The notes under the pieces were generated by a model. That model was not told where the DNA came from, did not search any database, and was given only the letters and a program-made list of their open reading frames with translations. From Oscheius sp. JU75 (lineage: Eukaryota; Nematoda; Chromadorea; Rhabditida; Rhabditidae): DNA of 64,000 nucleotides. A program made the position numbers and the translations under genes. Where the stretch lies: assembly GCA_037178855.1 (NCBI GenBank), contig JASJZC010000002.1, positions 3,906,001-3,970,000 of the forward strand, given 5' to 3'. Positions 45,124 to 58,316 of this stretch are shown here, piece after piece (within the stretch, counting starts at the first letter, position 1; each line of letters begins with the position of its first letter).

Positions 45124-48100
45124 TTATATGGAAACCATGATTGAGAGAGCAATGGCCAGGCCGACCAGCAGTCCGACAGAGACAAGGACCACTATTTGGC
45201 GGACCATCTCCGCCATGACGTGGTTTTCGTCCTTCTCTTGGAATTTGTCAAGGATTGGGAAAAGTACAGTTTGGATGGTCATCAGAGCGATTGGGATGAG
45301 GACAAGCGCCAGTTGGAGACCCTGGTTTTCTCCCCAATGGCTTCCGATTTTATCAATGTGATAGGCGGCAATTCCGAGGGCGGTGGCTGAAACCCATAGT
45401 ACTGAAACTGAGAGTGATTGATGCTACCAGCTAGGATATAAGAAACGACCCCAATCAACCTGTGTGTCCAATTAAAGATCGGTCTGTTTGGTGTATTTGG
45501 ATGACATCTAAAGGTAGAATTATGTTGCCAAAGACATCTAGCTACCTCATAAAACTGACAAAAGGTTGCATCCAAGCGAAGATCAGAGCGAAGAGACCAG
45601 TCATCGTGTGAGCTTGAACCCATTTATCATTGGAACTTCCTGGTCCCGTCCATTTCCAGTTCTTGGCGCACATTATACAGACAAAGGAGGCTATCATTAG
45701 AGCAATTCCGAGAAGATTACACGTTCGGTGAACCTGAAATTCGTGTTGTTGGGAATACAACACGAACACACATGGAACCAAATAAGAAGACCTCCAGGTT
45801 TAACTAGAGGCCAACTGGAGCGGAGGAAGCGAGCGAAGAGAAGGGCTGTGGGCACAAAACAGATCCAGGCCAAGATCATCATAATTGCTGAAATACATTT
45901 TTATTCCCTCGAGCCTCTTCAATCTGTCCTCAGTTTCAAAAAGTTTTTCACAAACAGATCGATAAGTTCCTTATCGCAGGCTTGCATCATCTAACAGTCA
46001 CATAAGAAATCAGTGGACGCTATCATTACCAACTTCGAGAGCGACCCTCCCTACTCTTTGTCTATTCCGTTTCACCCACCATGAGCACGCTTCAGCCTTT
46101 GCTGAACCTCCGTGTCGGTTGCTCCGCTGTCAGCACTACCACCGACTGTCAGATTCAGAGCAGTGGCTGTCACGAAATAACTATTATCTCCGTGGCGGTT
46201 CAGTCCTAAACCATTAGATAACTTCTCTTTTTTGGCCTGTCTACCGCTAGAACTGTCAGATCCTTGTGCCATAATGAGATAGTAGTTCTGGGTCTGATTC
46301 CAATGGAAGACTTGAGAACTGATATTCGAACCACCCACATTGACTGTCGCCTTACAATAGATTTGTCCTTCACTGACCTTGTAAACCGTATTCGTAAAGT
46401 ACGTACTCTCGAGAGGCTAAACTCGTTATTTTCAACTTGAGTAGTGCGATTTACCTGTTCTCCAGTAATACGTCCATTATTATGGTTTCCATTATTGTAC
46501 GAGAATTTGAAACTGAAATTAGAAGTTCCAAGTTGGGAACATTCAATAACGGGAGCTGGTCCCTATAACACTGTTTTCAAGATCATTCCATCTCTTACCA
46601 TGAATCTACCATTCGAGAATCCCACAGCCAGATATCCATTTGAACCGGGTCCCATTAGCTCCATATCCATCGTCGTAGCGTTGACATAGGAATAGGCAAA
46701 TCCAATTCCAGCGCACGTTTTCGGTTCATTTGGGAAGAAGCATCCTTTTTTTGAGCATTGGGAGCAGTCGAAGTTCTGTATCATTTTTAATGAACCTATT
46801 GTTGGGTAGACTCACAGTGTTATTGGCCGTTGTAGGCAAAGGAACTGCTGTCATTGTCGTCATATTGTAAGGACTGAGACTGACAGCAGTGTCGCGTGGA
46901 GAATGCTCCAGAAGCTCTAAAGATTGAAAATTTCTTAATTGTTAGACCCATTACGAGTAGCATCCGTGGCTCCCTGAGCCAGTAAAAAGTAGTAGTTGAG
47001 AGAGGAATTGAACTTGAAGACCTCAGGCAGTTTCGAGCCTCCGACATTGACGGTCGCTCTACAGTACAGCAGTCCGTCAGTTATGTTGTATTGACTGTTT
47101 GTGAAGTAAGTGTCTTCTAGAGGCTGCTCTCCATCAATCCTTGTATTTTTCGGGGCTTCATCGTTAAAGGAGAACTTGAAACTGAACTGCTGCCCTTGAA
47201 GCTTAGAGCATTCCACCACATTGTCATTTCCCTGAACCCAGGTACTAGAAAGAGACGAGTCAAACCATTATATTGTCACTAGAGAATCCAACAGCCACCC
47301 ATCCGTCCACTCCTTTCTTCATCAGCTCCATGACCATAACAGTATCGTTGACATAGGTCCAGGCAAAACCAAACCCGTTGCAGTTTTCCGGATCGTCCGG
47401 GAAAAAACATCCTGTTCCATTGCCACATTGCGAGCAGTCAAAGTACTGCAATAGTTCTTTCCTGTGTTTCCTTACCTTACCGGGTTAGTAACTAGCATAG
47501 TCTTTCCGGATAAGAGATCATAAGGGGAGTCAGAAACCACATGGTCGAAGTGCTTTCGAAGTTCCGAATCGCTGGTTTGTCCACTGGCCAACAACAAATA
47601 GTAGTCCTTGTTTGGATCGTAGGCAAAGATTTGAGGAAGACTATCAACACCTTTGACATTGACCGTAGCAGAGCAGTAGAGTCGGCCGTCGGAGAAGGCA
47701 ATCGTCGGATTCGTAATCAGCTGACTTCTTACTTGCTAAAGACTTCATTCATTTTTAAGGACTGTAGCCCTACCTCTTCTCCTGTGATCCTTGTGTTGTA
47801 GGGATTGCCTCCGCCGGTATTGTAAGATAACTTCAAGGAGTAGTCTGTATTGTTGATGGAAGAACATTCAATGACGTAGTCGTCTCCCTAATTTTTTATT
47901 ATGAGAAAATGCAGATGGACTAACCATTTGAGCGTCTGAAGAGAATCCAAGGGCCACATAGTGTCCAGGCTGAGTTGCCACAGAGAACAGCTCAATTTTC
48001 ATCAGGCTCTCATTGAGCATTTTGAAGGTGAAGCCCATTCCGTTGCATCCCATGTAGCATTCCGTCGGTACAAAACAGGTCTTGTCCAGATCACAGGTGC

Positions 48101-50104
48101 TCGGATCGAAGTAGGGCTCAATTTGACTCAACTTCAGAGACTGCTTGGCCACACAAGCCGTGGTGTGTTGGTTGAGATCAGTGGAGTTTGTGGGTCCTCT
48201 CGCCAAAAGAAGGTAGTACAGTTGGTTTGGGTCGTAGGTGAAGATCTGAATTTCTTAGTAGATTTTCTTATGCAAACCATAGCAACGAATCATATCAAAC
48301 TTACCCTCGGATCCTTGAGATATCCAGATACTTGTACTGTTGCTGTACAAAACAATTGGCCGTCCTGATAGTAGCTGAGATCGTTTATGTAACTGCTCCT
48401 GATGTTCTAAAATCTCTCAGGTCAGTATGCAAGATCTACTCAACCTGTTCTCCCGCTATCCTAACATTTGCAGGCTGTGCATTGTTGTAAGAGAACTTTG
48501 TGGACAAGGCGGCTGTTCCCAATGAGGAACATTCGATGACACTCGTATTAGCCATTTTCCCAGTTTTGGAGAAACCAACAGCCACATAGTTTCCCGTCCC
48601 AGATGTAGAACTACCTACAATTTCCAGCTGCAGGTGGGTTTGGTTCCTCATGCTGAAGCCGTTTTATACTTTATTTTCTTGTGGCTCCTACAAATAAGAG
48701 ACAAGCATTCCAGGGGGGTCACTGTCACCATGACACTCGTCAGCAGAGGGTATGAAACATCCTTTTGTCACCCCACAGCCATTCGGGTCAAAGGAGGGAT
48801 GAATGTCGGCCAAGTTGACAGCGGAGGGGGTTGTGACGTCGTGGATATGGTGCTTAAGGCCTGTAAACAGTTTAACATGACGTGGAACGGAGTAGAGTCT
48901 CAGATCTTTCAACTCGGGAAACGTTCAAAGGTTTCACCCTGATAAGAGCAGTCGCACATCAGACCAAAGGCGATTATTTGGCCCAAGAGTCTCCTTGTCG
49001 AAAGGAAGACTAACCATTATTGTCAGTTGGTCCATTTGCCATCAACAGATAGTATCGCGCATTCTGATCGAACTTAAAAACTTGGTAATTGCTCGGATCT
49101 CCAGAGACATTGACAATCGCCGAGCAGTAGATTTGTCCATCAGTGTATGTGACAGTGGAATTAATGAAATAACTGGCGTAGCTGTTCTGAAAATGGTCTG
49201 TTGATATAGGGGTGTTCCTCCCTCAAAACTAATATCACCCTGAGACAGACTGTGACTCACTGTAATGCGGATGTTTGACGGCTTTCCGCTGTTGTCGAAG
49301 TTTGGAATGTTGTAGCTGAACTTTAGAGAAGGATCAGCGGAACCGATGGAGGAACACTCAATGACAGAGTCATTACCCTGAAATAGAGCTCTTCCTAGAC
49401 CAGCTTAGACTTTTGAATTGGGAAAATCTTGACTACTAGGCTGGGCTATTCAATGTTTCACAGTTGCCCAGGTCAATGTTGAGCTCGAAAACGATGATTG
49501 TATAAAGCCGAAGCGTTTGGGGAGTTGAGAAGACGTTTGAAGTAGACTAACTGTATCATACCTTGCTCGAAACTCTTTTTTGTACAAGTAAAATTAGCCG
49601 AAATTCTTAAAGCGCCTGCCAAAATTGAACTTTCTTCAATGGTTCATCGACAGGCAGCCCTCTGATAAGAAATGTATGCAACTACAGCTTATCTGAACTT
49701 TCAGAGTGCAGTTTCCTGAATCTCACGCAATGATGAGAGCCTCGTTTGATGATTATTCCCTATTGATCTTACCATCATCGTGTCCAGAGAAAAACCGACG
49801 GCAAAGTAGAAGCCTGTGGCATTAACTGCTGAGTTGCCGAACAATTCGATCTGGCATCAGTTATTCCTTTAGTAAGAGACAAAAACCTTTAAAAGCTGCT
49901 GAGCCTCATCTGCAAAGACGTAGGAGAAGCCCATACCATTACAGCCCTTGTAGCAGTTTTCATTATTGGGACGAAAACAGGCCTTCTCGAGGTTACACGT
50001 ACTCGGGTCAAACTGAAACTATTACTTGGGATTGAACCTTGACTTACCGAACTACCCGAGACTACTACCACAACAGCCGCTAAAATTAGAGAAGAAGAGG
50101 TCAT
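45124..50104 (-). CDS. FRRS1: FRRS1-like ferric reductase with five DOMON domains and a cytochrome b561 core
   Basis: Start ATG 50104 (MTSSSLILAAVVVVVSGSS, a signal peptide), stop TAA 45126-45124. Five DOMON units follow, at about 50020-49010, 48910-48180, 48150-47560, 47450-46960 and 46780-46260. Each has FD..C.....CF.P and, in four of the five, an adjacent GFGF- or GMGF-like turn. All five keep a GFS...M motif (AVGFSLDTMM, AVGFSKTGKM, ALGFSSDAQM, AVGFSSDNIM, AVGFSNGRFM), where Met is a likely heme ligand. Next comes a cytochrome b561 module with four candidate heme His: RAHG, HVHR, QAHTMTG and NWTHRLIG. It ends in hydrophobic helices. The family moves electrons across membranes to reduce iron or ascorbate. 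Common FRRS1 proteins have a single DOMON domain, so five is unusual. A large (about 400 bp) intron splits unit 1. Confidence 0.85.
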
Positions 50105-51499
50105 TCTGCCCTCGTCCTGTATTCGAGGATCGTCTTCTTTCCCAGCCTGAAAAGGTGGGTGGAGCTGACAAGGTGTGGCTTATGTAAAGGTTGATAAGGG
50201 AGAAGGCGGACCAATTTTCGGTCTTTTTGGTGGAAGCCTTGGAGAGAAAGGTCAATGCAAATGAGTAAATAGACTGAGGATGTTCTTAGATTGTATAGAG
50301 GAGAACGAGAAAGCAAGCCCACAGATCTCAAACTCAAAAATGCTTTCTGGGTATTTTGCCCTCATCTCCAATTAAACGAAGAAGAGGGAACAGTTTGCGA
50401 GATCTGACAGCATCTAACCAAATTGTTTCTCCAGTACTATCTCAGATTACTAAATAGAGATTTGAATATACCTTGCAACAGTAAAAAAATCCCCAAACGG
50501 ACTGTCCAGCACGTCTTCGGGCAAAAACGGACTGTCTAACACAAGAACAAGATCGTTTTCGGGGCTGTTTAACAGTTGCTGTTCTGATTTGTAGATGTAA
50601 ACTGAGTCATCTTCGGAAAAGCTCTTGATAAACGTACTGTACTAAATTTGCACAGTATTAGAGACGCCTTTTGTGCCAATAGAAATGTCATCAGTTGCCT
50701 ACAAACTAAAAAGTCTTATCTTTGAAGAGGGGAAGTCTCGCAACGTCACTTCTTTGATTTCTTCGTTGAATTGAAGCCAAGACCTTCTTGCTAGCACCAG
50801 GGTATAACTGAGAAAATATACATGTTTATTAGAAGATTCTTTACAGACAATGTACATGAACCCGCACGACACGACTAGATTGCTCACGATGGTCTGGCGA
50901 TCATTACCTGAAACTTTGGACTTTCTTCACGAATTTCATTTCTATGTGTGTACAATGAGAGGGGTCGACTACTGTTCACAGAACTGGCTCACATACCGAT
51001 TGTTTTCACTATGGAATTAACAGTCTAGTCTGATATTTTTTACTTCAGAACTAAACAGAAACGATAGAATTTCAACTACTAACCCCTATGGCACTCGACA
51101 AACGCGCGTCAGAGCGGCATCGCGCCAGTGCGGGTGACAAAAAGAAGACGCTACCGAATTAGCTTCAATTTGGACAGGAGATAGTTGAGATGATTCCCTA
51201 GATTCTTCTTTATTTTTTTCCAATTTCACCTTGCAACGCAGGGTTTTTTGATCGAGTTGTGACTACGCCAATTTTGAGAGGTCGTTCTCAGCCAATTATT
51301 ATAATTTCGTATAAAAAGAAAAGGGGATCATCTTAACTATCTCCTGTCCAATTTTGGCAAAATCCATCAAGAAGCGTCTGCTCTCGGTCACCCGCATTGG
51401 TGCGACCTACCTTGTCCGACGCCTGTTGCCGCCGCGGGCTGTGCTAGGTGACACACGGACAGAGAGACGACAGCTCTTTAATCGAATGGATAATCATGT
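50105..51499. other. Intergenic region upstream of the DOMON gene; no gene seen
   Basis: About 1.4 kb holding the DOMON gene's promoter side and the nuclear receptor's 3' flank. Short open frames at 50052-50337 and 50699-50887 show no motif. Confidence 0.45.
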
Positions 51500-53036
51500 T
51501 TAGAGACGTCTATTGACCTCTTGACTCCAATTGTCGAATTTTACAAGTCGAAAAACGTTTGAGCTTAAATCTATGTTGTCCAGGGTCTTGTAGGCGAGGT
51601 TCTGAAACCACCTCTTATTGCTTTACAACCCAAAACCCACAACAATACTGGCGAATAGCATGCTTATCCTTGCTACTCGCAATGCAGCCCTCATCTCGTC
51701 TCGTCCTTGTTGTGTGACCAGTTGGAGGAAGGCTGTGAAGGTCTCGGAAGCCTCGCTGATAATGTTAATTCCCTCGGAAGACGTTCCTAGGGCTGCATTG
51801 CAGAAAATGGTCACCAGGCAGCCGATGAGAACCTCGTCTTCGGAGAGGTTCAGTTCCCTCAGAGGTTCGACAAGCGTCTCTACCGATAGCTGAGTGACAC
51901 CACTGTAACCGCTAATTATTGGTAATCTAGAGGCCAGAGAGGCGACTCACTGTATGTCGGGGAAGGCTTGCATATGAGGATCGGCCGGGTGATATGCTCC
52001 ATTGGCGTAGCAGACTCCATTACACCCGGCTCGGGCTGACCAGTTCGAAGCTAGCCACCAGTAAAAGGGAGAGAAACGGCCTTTTGCCAGCAACATCTGA
52101 ACTTTGGTTACGCTTCTATGAGGGCTCTGTTACCCTATCAGTCTCACAGAGGATAGAGAATTCAGGGATTTGGACTAGGAGATCGGAAAAAAGAACGAAG
52201 GCTCGATTGAAGTCCTGGAGTACATCAGACATGTTGGCTATACGATGTCCTGTCGGTGTTAGCTACTCTTTCCCATTTTCTGATAGACATTCAAACAAAC
52301 CGGAGTTCTACAAGCGATCAGAGTCGGGTTGTAGAAGGCAATTTGGAAGGGATAGTTCTGGGCAGGTGGATGACGGATCGGATTGTCTACTCGGGCAAAA
52401 ATCTGTCGGATTTTGTTGAGAAAGACATCGAGACCTAGAATTCGACTGCTGTTCGGGATGAAACCAGGTCGAAGCTGCATGAGGTCGTCTGTTTGGATAG
52501 CAGTATCCCTAAAAATGTGGATTTTCTTCAAAAGTTGTCAAACAAACTTGTTGTCGATCTCCTCCTCGGCTTCCTCTTCCTCCTCATCCTCATTGCTCTG
52601 CCTCTTCCCGATCTCTCCCTGTACAGCCCGAGGATTCATCCCTACCCGGAAACATTCCTTCAGACGACAGGCCCTACACGTATTTCTCTTCTCTGAAATT
52701 GAAGCATTGCACAGCCGGTTTTGGTTGACTTGCCAACACTGACAGGACAATCGCCTCCGTATCGACAAACGTACTGCCGATTCTTCCAGATCGACCTCCG
52801 GAAGAAGCCCTTACACCTAATACGTATTTCGTTAGTAACACATAAGCCGTTACTTACCCGTTGCAAGCATTTACACCATAGTGTTTTCCTAGAGCCTGAA
52901 CTGAGAAACATCTTAGGATTTGAGAAAAACTGACCGAGTCTCCGCAAACTACACATCTCAGTCCGTTTTTAGACTTTGGATGGCCTTTCAAATGCGTCGA
53001 GGAAGAAGTTCCCGGCGCTTCCACTTCCATAGCCAT
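51500..53036 (-). CDS. Nuclear hormone receptor, HNF4-like (C4 zinc fingers plus ligand-binding domain)
   Basis: Start ATG 53036 ([20 protein letters not shown]). The DNA-binding domain reads CVVCGDS, then [39 protein letters not shown], and [20 protein letters not shown]; the two C4 zinc fingers are complete. An acidic hinge ([13 protein letters not shown]) follows. The ligand-binding part reads [61 protein letters not shown] and [15 protein letters not shown]. The last exon ends [19 protein letters not shown]-2-like, with stop TAA 51502-51500. It probably binds DNA and controls transcription, perhaps in lipid metabolism as for C. elegans HNF4-type receptors; the ligand is unknown. The last intron (GTGGGT...TTTCAG) is inferred from homology. 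Confidence 0.88.
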
Positions 53037-56000
53037 TTTCTGAAAAAATGCTGAGTAAAAAGAGAAGGGAAAAGGAGGAAGAGAGAGAGAGAGAAAAAGA
53101 AGACTTTATACTGCCGGAAACGTACTGGGCGCCCTTCTGAGGGTGTGTTAATCTGGATGACTAATTAGTCCCGTGTTTCACATCCTCCTACACGCAAAAA
53201 TACAAATGTCAGGTAGGAAAACAAGGAGAAACTTCCTGAATAAGGTATAAAAAGCCAGAATAATAAAAAAAAGTGGGAGGATATGTTGTCCTTTGCATAA
53301 ATTTTGTTCCAAGAGGATTACATTATGATTGTTCTGGTTATTGTTTAGGCTCACCGTGAATCTGCTCCATAGATTTTTAATATGACAAAGGGCGAAACTT
53401 GCCACAATTGTGACTATCGCAGAACCATTGCACATTATCGCTGATATCACTTAATAAGACTTTTTTTGTCAAGTGTTATTCTTGACAAGTTTTGGCTACA
53501 CTTCAGAATGCCAAAACGATCAGGAGCTGGTAGTACGATAGGTTTTATGAGTTTCAAATGACATCATCAAAATAATAAATGCATCAAGGTAATCCGAGTC
53601 TGACAATTGTGAGAAACTGGATGAGGTGAATTCGCCTTCAATAGCATTGACCGGCTCAGGTTTCTAAGTCATCACGTCCGAAGACGCTAAACCAGAAATC
53701 AGGGCGGATTTTCCGATAGTACAAGTTTTAAAAACCAGGTAAAGGCCATTGAAACGATGCGTCAATCAGGAGACTGCTGGGTGCAAAAGATCGCGGGGCA
53801 GAGGTGAGTAAGGTGAATGCCCTCCCTCCTCACCCGACTTTGGGTTTATTTGCTTTGGCGGTAGGTAGGAAACAATGCAGTTTAGACTACAGACGAGAAT
53901 CTCGGTCAAGGATCCTATTGAGAGAGTTTCAAAGAAAGAGATTTTGTACCAAAAATGACAGCGAATGTGAATGATAACAGTGAATGAAAACAATCGTATG
54001 TTAAGAGTGTTTGTCCTGCAACTGACCCTGACAATCAGGTCGACAAAACTTTCTTTGAACAGTTACTCAGGCTGTTCAAAAAGCAAAGTGATTTCACGTC
54101 CGCCCTTTTTCTCAATTCATAAAGCCTACGTACATGGGGCAGGCGGGACTGATTAATGCCAATTTGTCAGAGGGAAAACCGCTGTACGAACCGAGAATCA
54201 GAAATCGAGCACTATTTAGTTGAACGGAAGTTAATCAAATTGAGACTCTTGAGGAGAATTTCACGAAAAGATGTCTCTTATCGGGAAACCAACAGCATTG
54301 GACGCGTTGGTCTCGTTTGGCGCTTTTCAGACTATGGACAGCAGTCTCGTGACAATAAAACTATTTATAGATTTTTCGTGGTAGCCCGTTCGATCCGAAA
54401 ACTGGACTTTAATCGGACCTGCTCAGGTCAAAGATTGTTGCAGCCTCGAGCAGCAATGACGGAACTCGCTTAGGTGAATTATTCAAAGAGCGGACTGATG
54501 GCTACTGATGGAAAACGGGCGAGAACAGGAAGAGAAAAAGGGGCAACTTGGCAACTGAAGGTCGACGCGTTCCCAATAAGAGTGAGAATTTGGCGGCCTT
54601 ACAAAAAGCAAAAGAGGCGGAAAGTGGAAAAGACTGTCTAAACGTAAGATTGGTACAATATCTACACTAGGACAGAAATGTTAATCACTTTTCCCACATG
54701 GTGCTTTCATGTTTTGCGAAGGTTCAAACAGTGTAGCTGTCAAAATAGAAAGATCAGTTTGACCGACTTGGGGAAGGAACAGGCAGACAGTGAACATTCC
54801 GAGAGATTCGATTTCGCGGAACCAGACTCTTGAGCTTTGTGGCAAAGAACACCGTGCTAATCACTTTCCATCTTGTTCGTTGCTCCCACTGAACTCTCCC
54901 AATGTGTTTTTGAAAGACAGAGGAAACTTGACTTGGAAACATCAAGATGATATAAAAACAATCCTATACTTAGGAAGGATAACTGGCGACATTCTCAGAG
55001 TTACTCATTCAGGCGCGGGAAGATTCGACAAAGAGGGCCGAAAGTAGGATGACAAACTAACGAACAATGTGTACATTGTAGAGAAACAATTTTAGTGTGG
55101 CTATATTCTAATCAGAGATTATAAGTATTCTCGAGATTGGAAGAGATACTGTTTGTGTATCGGAATGGGCGACTCCAATCCTAATTAGAAGGAACTTCCG
55201 GCGTCGACGTGCCAATGTTTCCCGGCAACCGAAAGACGAGGGGAGCAGTCCGATCGCGACAAATTTACGTATGTGTTATGTGAATGGGATCAAAGGGGGT
55301 GAATAGTCGAAAGAGGCTGGAAAATGGGAATGTAGCAGTAAAAGAGGGTACCCAAAATGGAATGACCGAAGTTCGTTACGTAAACAGGATAAATCCGGGC
55401 GGAAGAGGATGTTCTCTCTCGGAATAGACTTTTCCAAAACAACACCTACTCGTTTTTTGCATAAATCTTTTGGATCCTGCTCAAGGTGTTTCGTAAAACA
55501 CGTGTGTTTTCAAAATATTTAGTCGCCCACTCATTTCATGCTGTATAAGTTTTTAAATAAGTAAAGTAGCATGTGAAATAAATTGAAACGTTAGTCTGGC
55601 TGGGGTAGCGCTTGCTCAAAGGTTTGCCTAGCTGCTTGCCCAAATGACGAAAGACAAACAAAGCGAGAGAAAGAACAGTTTTAGAACGACCAGAAGACAG
55701 ACGGATGTCTCGATCGCGAGCAAAGATTAGTCTCGAGAGTCAAGGACAGTCGAGGAGAAGAAAATCAATTTCAGAAATATGGTCTGTGGGAAACGGGGAA
55801 AAGAGCACGCTTTGGCCAGAGGGGCACAAGTGAAATCAAACACTGGTGACGCGCTCACATGTGCGGGAGAGCACGGCCTGGGCTAGCAAGAACATACCGA
55901 CATAGGAGTGTTTATGTCAATTAGAAAGGGCAAAGAACTCTTAGGAGAAGACGTAATCGGAGAGCGGACTTTGAGCTCGCGTTACGTATCCAGTCAGAGA

Positions 56001-57186
56001 GAGATCGACTATTTTTCCATCGTCTTGACTGAGACGTATCTTTATATTAACCACGTTTGGCTTTACAAAAAAAAATTCAAGACAGTGAAAGGCAATTGGC
56101 ACAAAGGGGGGTCCATGAATAGAGTCATTTCCGACTGAACCGGATGGACTGGGCTCACAGAACAAAGTCATTCTCGAGTAGAAATCGATGAGAGTACAAA
56201 CTTGGTGTTCGATGAAAAAGGTTGACGCGGCAGGGCCAGAGTGGGGGAAACCAGTGCGAGCGTGATGCCAGCGTGGCTTCCCCCCAGTCTCATCATTGTC
56301 CTTTGCTGGCCAGGCCTATTGAAGCCAATTCAAGAGAGAAGAAGAGAGCTGTGTGTGTTTGCAAACGAGAACGAACATTTCGACCTCAAAGGTTTGTAGA
56401 CATGGGGAGACTGGCACACTGACGCAGAGATCGAGTTGGAAAGTTCATTAGAAGAACTCATGACGATAATGTAGTTCATTCGATGTGCTGGTCTGCTGAT
56501 TAGATAGCCTGACTGGCTTACAGGCTCTAAAACGGGGGGACAGCCCAGATAAGGGTCGGTCTGATCTTCTGGCTAAAAGTCAACAATCTGGGTTGCAGTG
56601 AAAGAAAACTGTGGATCAGACGGAAGAACACGGCAATCATCAGATCAAGAACAGTTTTTCTTCATTTGACATTGTAAGCTACGTAGTAGTAGAAAAAGTT
56701 TGTTCACGCTATATAACAATAAAAGAAATCATAGAAAGTCCTAGAGAGCAAAATGGTAAGCAGATGAGAAGGGTAAGCCGTGTCTAAAGCTTTGTTTTTC
56801 ATACATTGACATTCAAAGGTAGCGCAAGGATTTATTCACGCACGGATGAAGCGACTGATTAAAGGAGCCGTCTGCTCTCTGACTATGAGATACTAGAGAA
56901 CTTCTTAGAGCAGAGGTCTACAACAGGGACACATGCCAATTGAAGAAATATTTCAACATTACCTATTTTAGTTCTCTAGAATCCCTACACAGGCAGTCCG
57001 AAAGCAGGGAAGCAGATTCAAAAGCGAGTTCAAAAGTTGCAAAAGTTTCCAGCAACAATTAGTTTAAGAAAATATTTTTGTTACATTCCCGACGTAATTG
57101 TCTTCGAAAACTGTATAAAAGTCTTCAAGGGAAGAACAAGCAAACCTACTGCTTCTTCAGGCCCCAGGGAGGACGTCTTCCGAGCC
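53037..57186. other. Gene-poor 4.1-kb region; no gene seen
   Basis: Open frames are short, overlap on both strands and carry no motifs. I saw no rRNA, clear tRNA or transposase. This is the upstream region of the nuclear receptor and may contain its distal regulation or unrecognised non-coding RNA. Confidence 0.5.
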
Positions 57187-58316
57187 ATGGAAGTCTCAGA
57201 AATAGACGAATATCTTCGAGTGCTACTCTACGGAAACATGAACTATAAAAAGCTGGTAGGTTTATTTTCTAGACATTCTAAAATGTTTCAAAGAATTTTT
57301 CCACCCGGGACTATCGTGAGGATTTATAATGAGACCATCGACCTGCTGAGGAACGAGAAAAAAGTTGGAAGTCAGGTCTTCTTGTTGGGTAGTAGGAGAC
57401 ATCTTTGGACATCGCAACAGTTTTCGTCGCCTGTTCGATCTGATGAATCTCTACGAAAAGAAACCTAATGGTGGTCTAGCCATCAATAGCTACATTTTTC
57501 TCGGGAACTGTCGATGTCGGAACCTCTGATGCTGAAGTAGTCTTGACCCTGTCCCTTCTGAAGCTTCGCTACCCGCGAAACTTTCTCCTTATCCGAGAAA
57601 AACACGAGGTCATGGAAGTCAACACAGTGCATGGCTTCTTGTCTGAGGTAGGGTTGTGTTGTTTTTTGACTTCAAAAAAGCTCAAAGTCGTTTACTGTAG
57701 CAAGCCGAAAGGAGAAGCAATCCGTATGAATCTCAATGAGGTGATCAACTACTTTCCACTGGCTACGCTGATTGACAATAAGGTAAGACAGATGCTGGAC
57801 AGGTCCTTTCTGTCCAGTCCTGAAATAGAATCGCTGCATTCGTTTGACAAGATTGCAATACTGTAGCGGATCCTTCAACAAGCACCCTAGCCATGGATAC
57901 CCCTTGAAGTGATTCAGACCCCATTCAGCGCGATTTCAAGCCCCACAAGTACCGAAATGATAAGGAAAATTGTTCGGAGCAGACATTACGGTCTTGTGAG
58001 CATTTTCTCCGGTTCCGGCTTCTGTGGGTGCCGTAATACCGGTGCTGTAGTCTCTATAAATATCCTCGAGAGAATCTGGTGCGGAATGAGGCGGCTTGGT
58101 TATGATACCAATCCGGAGCCTGAGAATAGGATATTCCTGACTCCGACTGAAGCGAAATCAGCTGAGGAAGATAGTTCGGAGGATGAGTCTGACATAGAGA
58201 CTGCCAGAGAGCCAGATGAGATTCCTTTGATGAACAAAGTCAGTAGAGAGCAGATCCCACCTTCTCCGCCTTTTGGGATCACTTTACGCGATCTATCTCT
58301 TCAAGCCAACTACTGA
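57187..58316 (+). pseudogene. Degenerate PP1-type Ser/Thr phosphatase gene, copy B, with acidic tail
   Basis: The PP1 order is visible over several frames. The N-terminal helix region is MEVSEIDEYLRVLLYGNM, then GTIVRIYNETIDLLRNEKK. VVGDIFGHRNSFRRLFDL follows in a shifted frame, with GDIFGH in place of GDIHGQ. SYIFLGNC (for YLFLGDY) needs another shift to reach TVDVG and SLLKLRYPRNFLLIREKHEV, where REKHEV replaces RGNHEC. Later frames give NEVINYFPLATLIDN and RKIVRSRHYGLVSIFSG, then CGCRNTGAVVSIN (PP1: TIFSAPNYCGEFDNAGA). A tail EEDSSEDESDIETAREPDE ends at 58316. The HGG segment is missing and metal-site residues differ. It is a pseudogene or strongly diverged, probably inactive. AATAAA follows near 58440. 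Confidence 0.7.
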
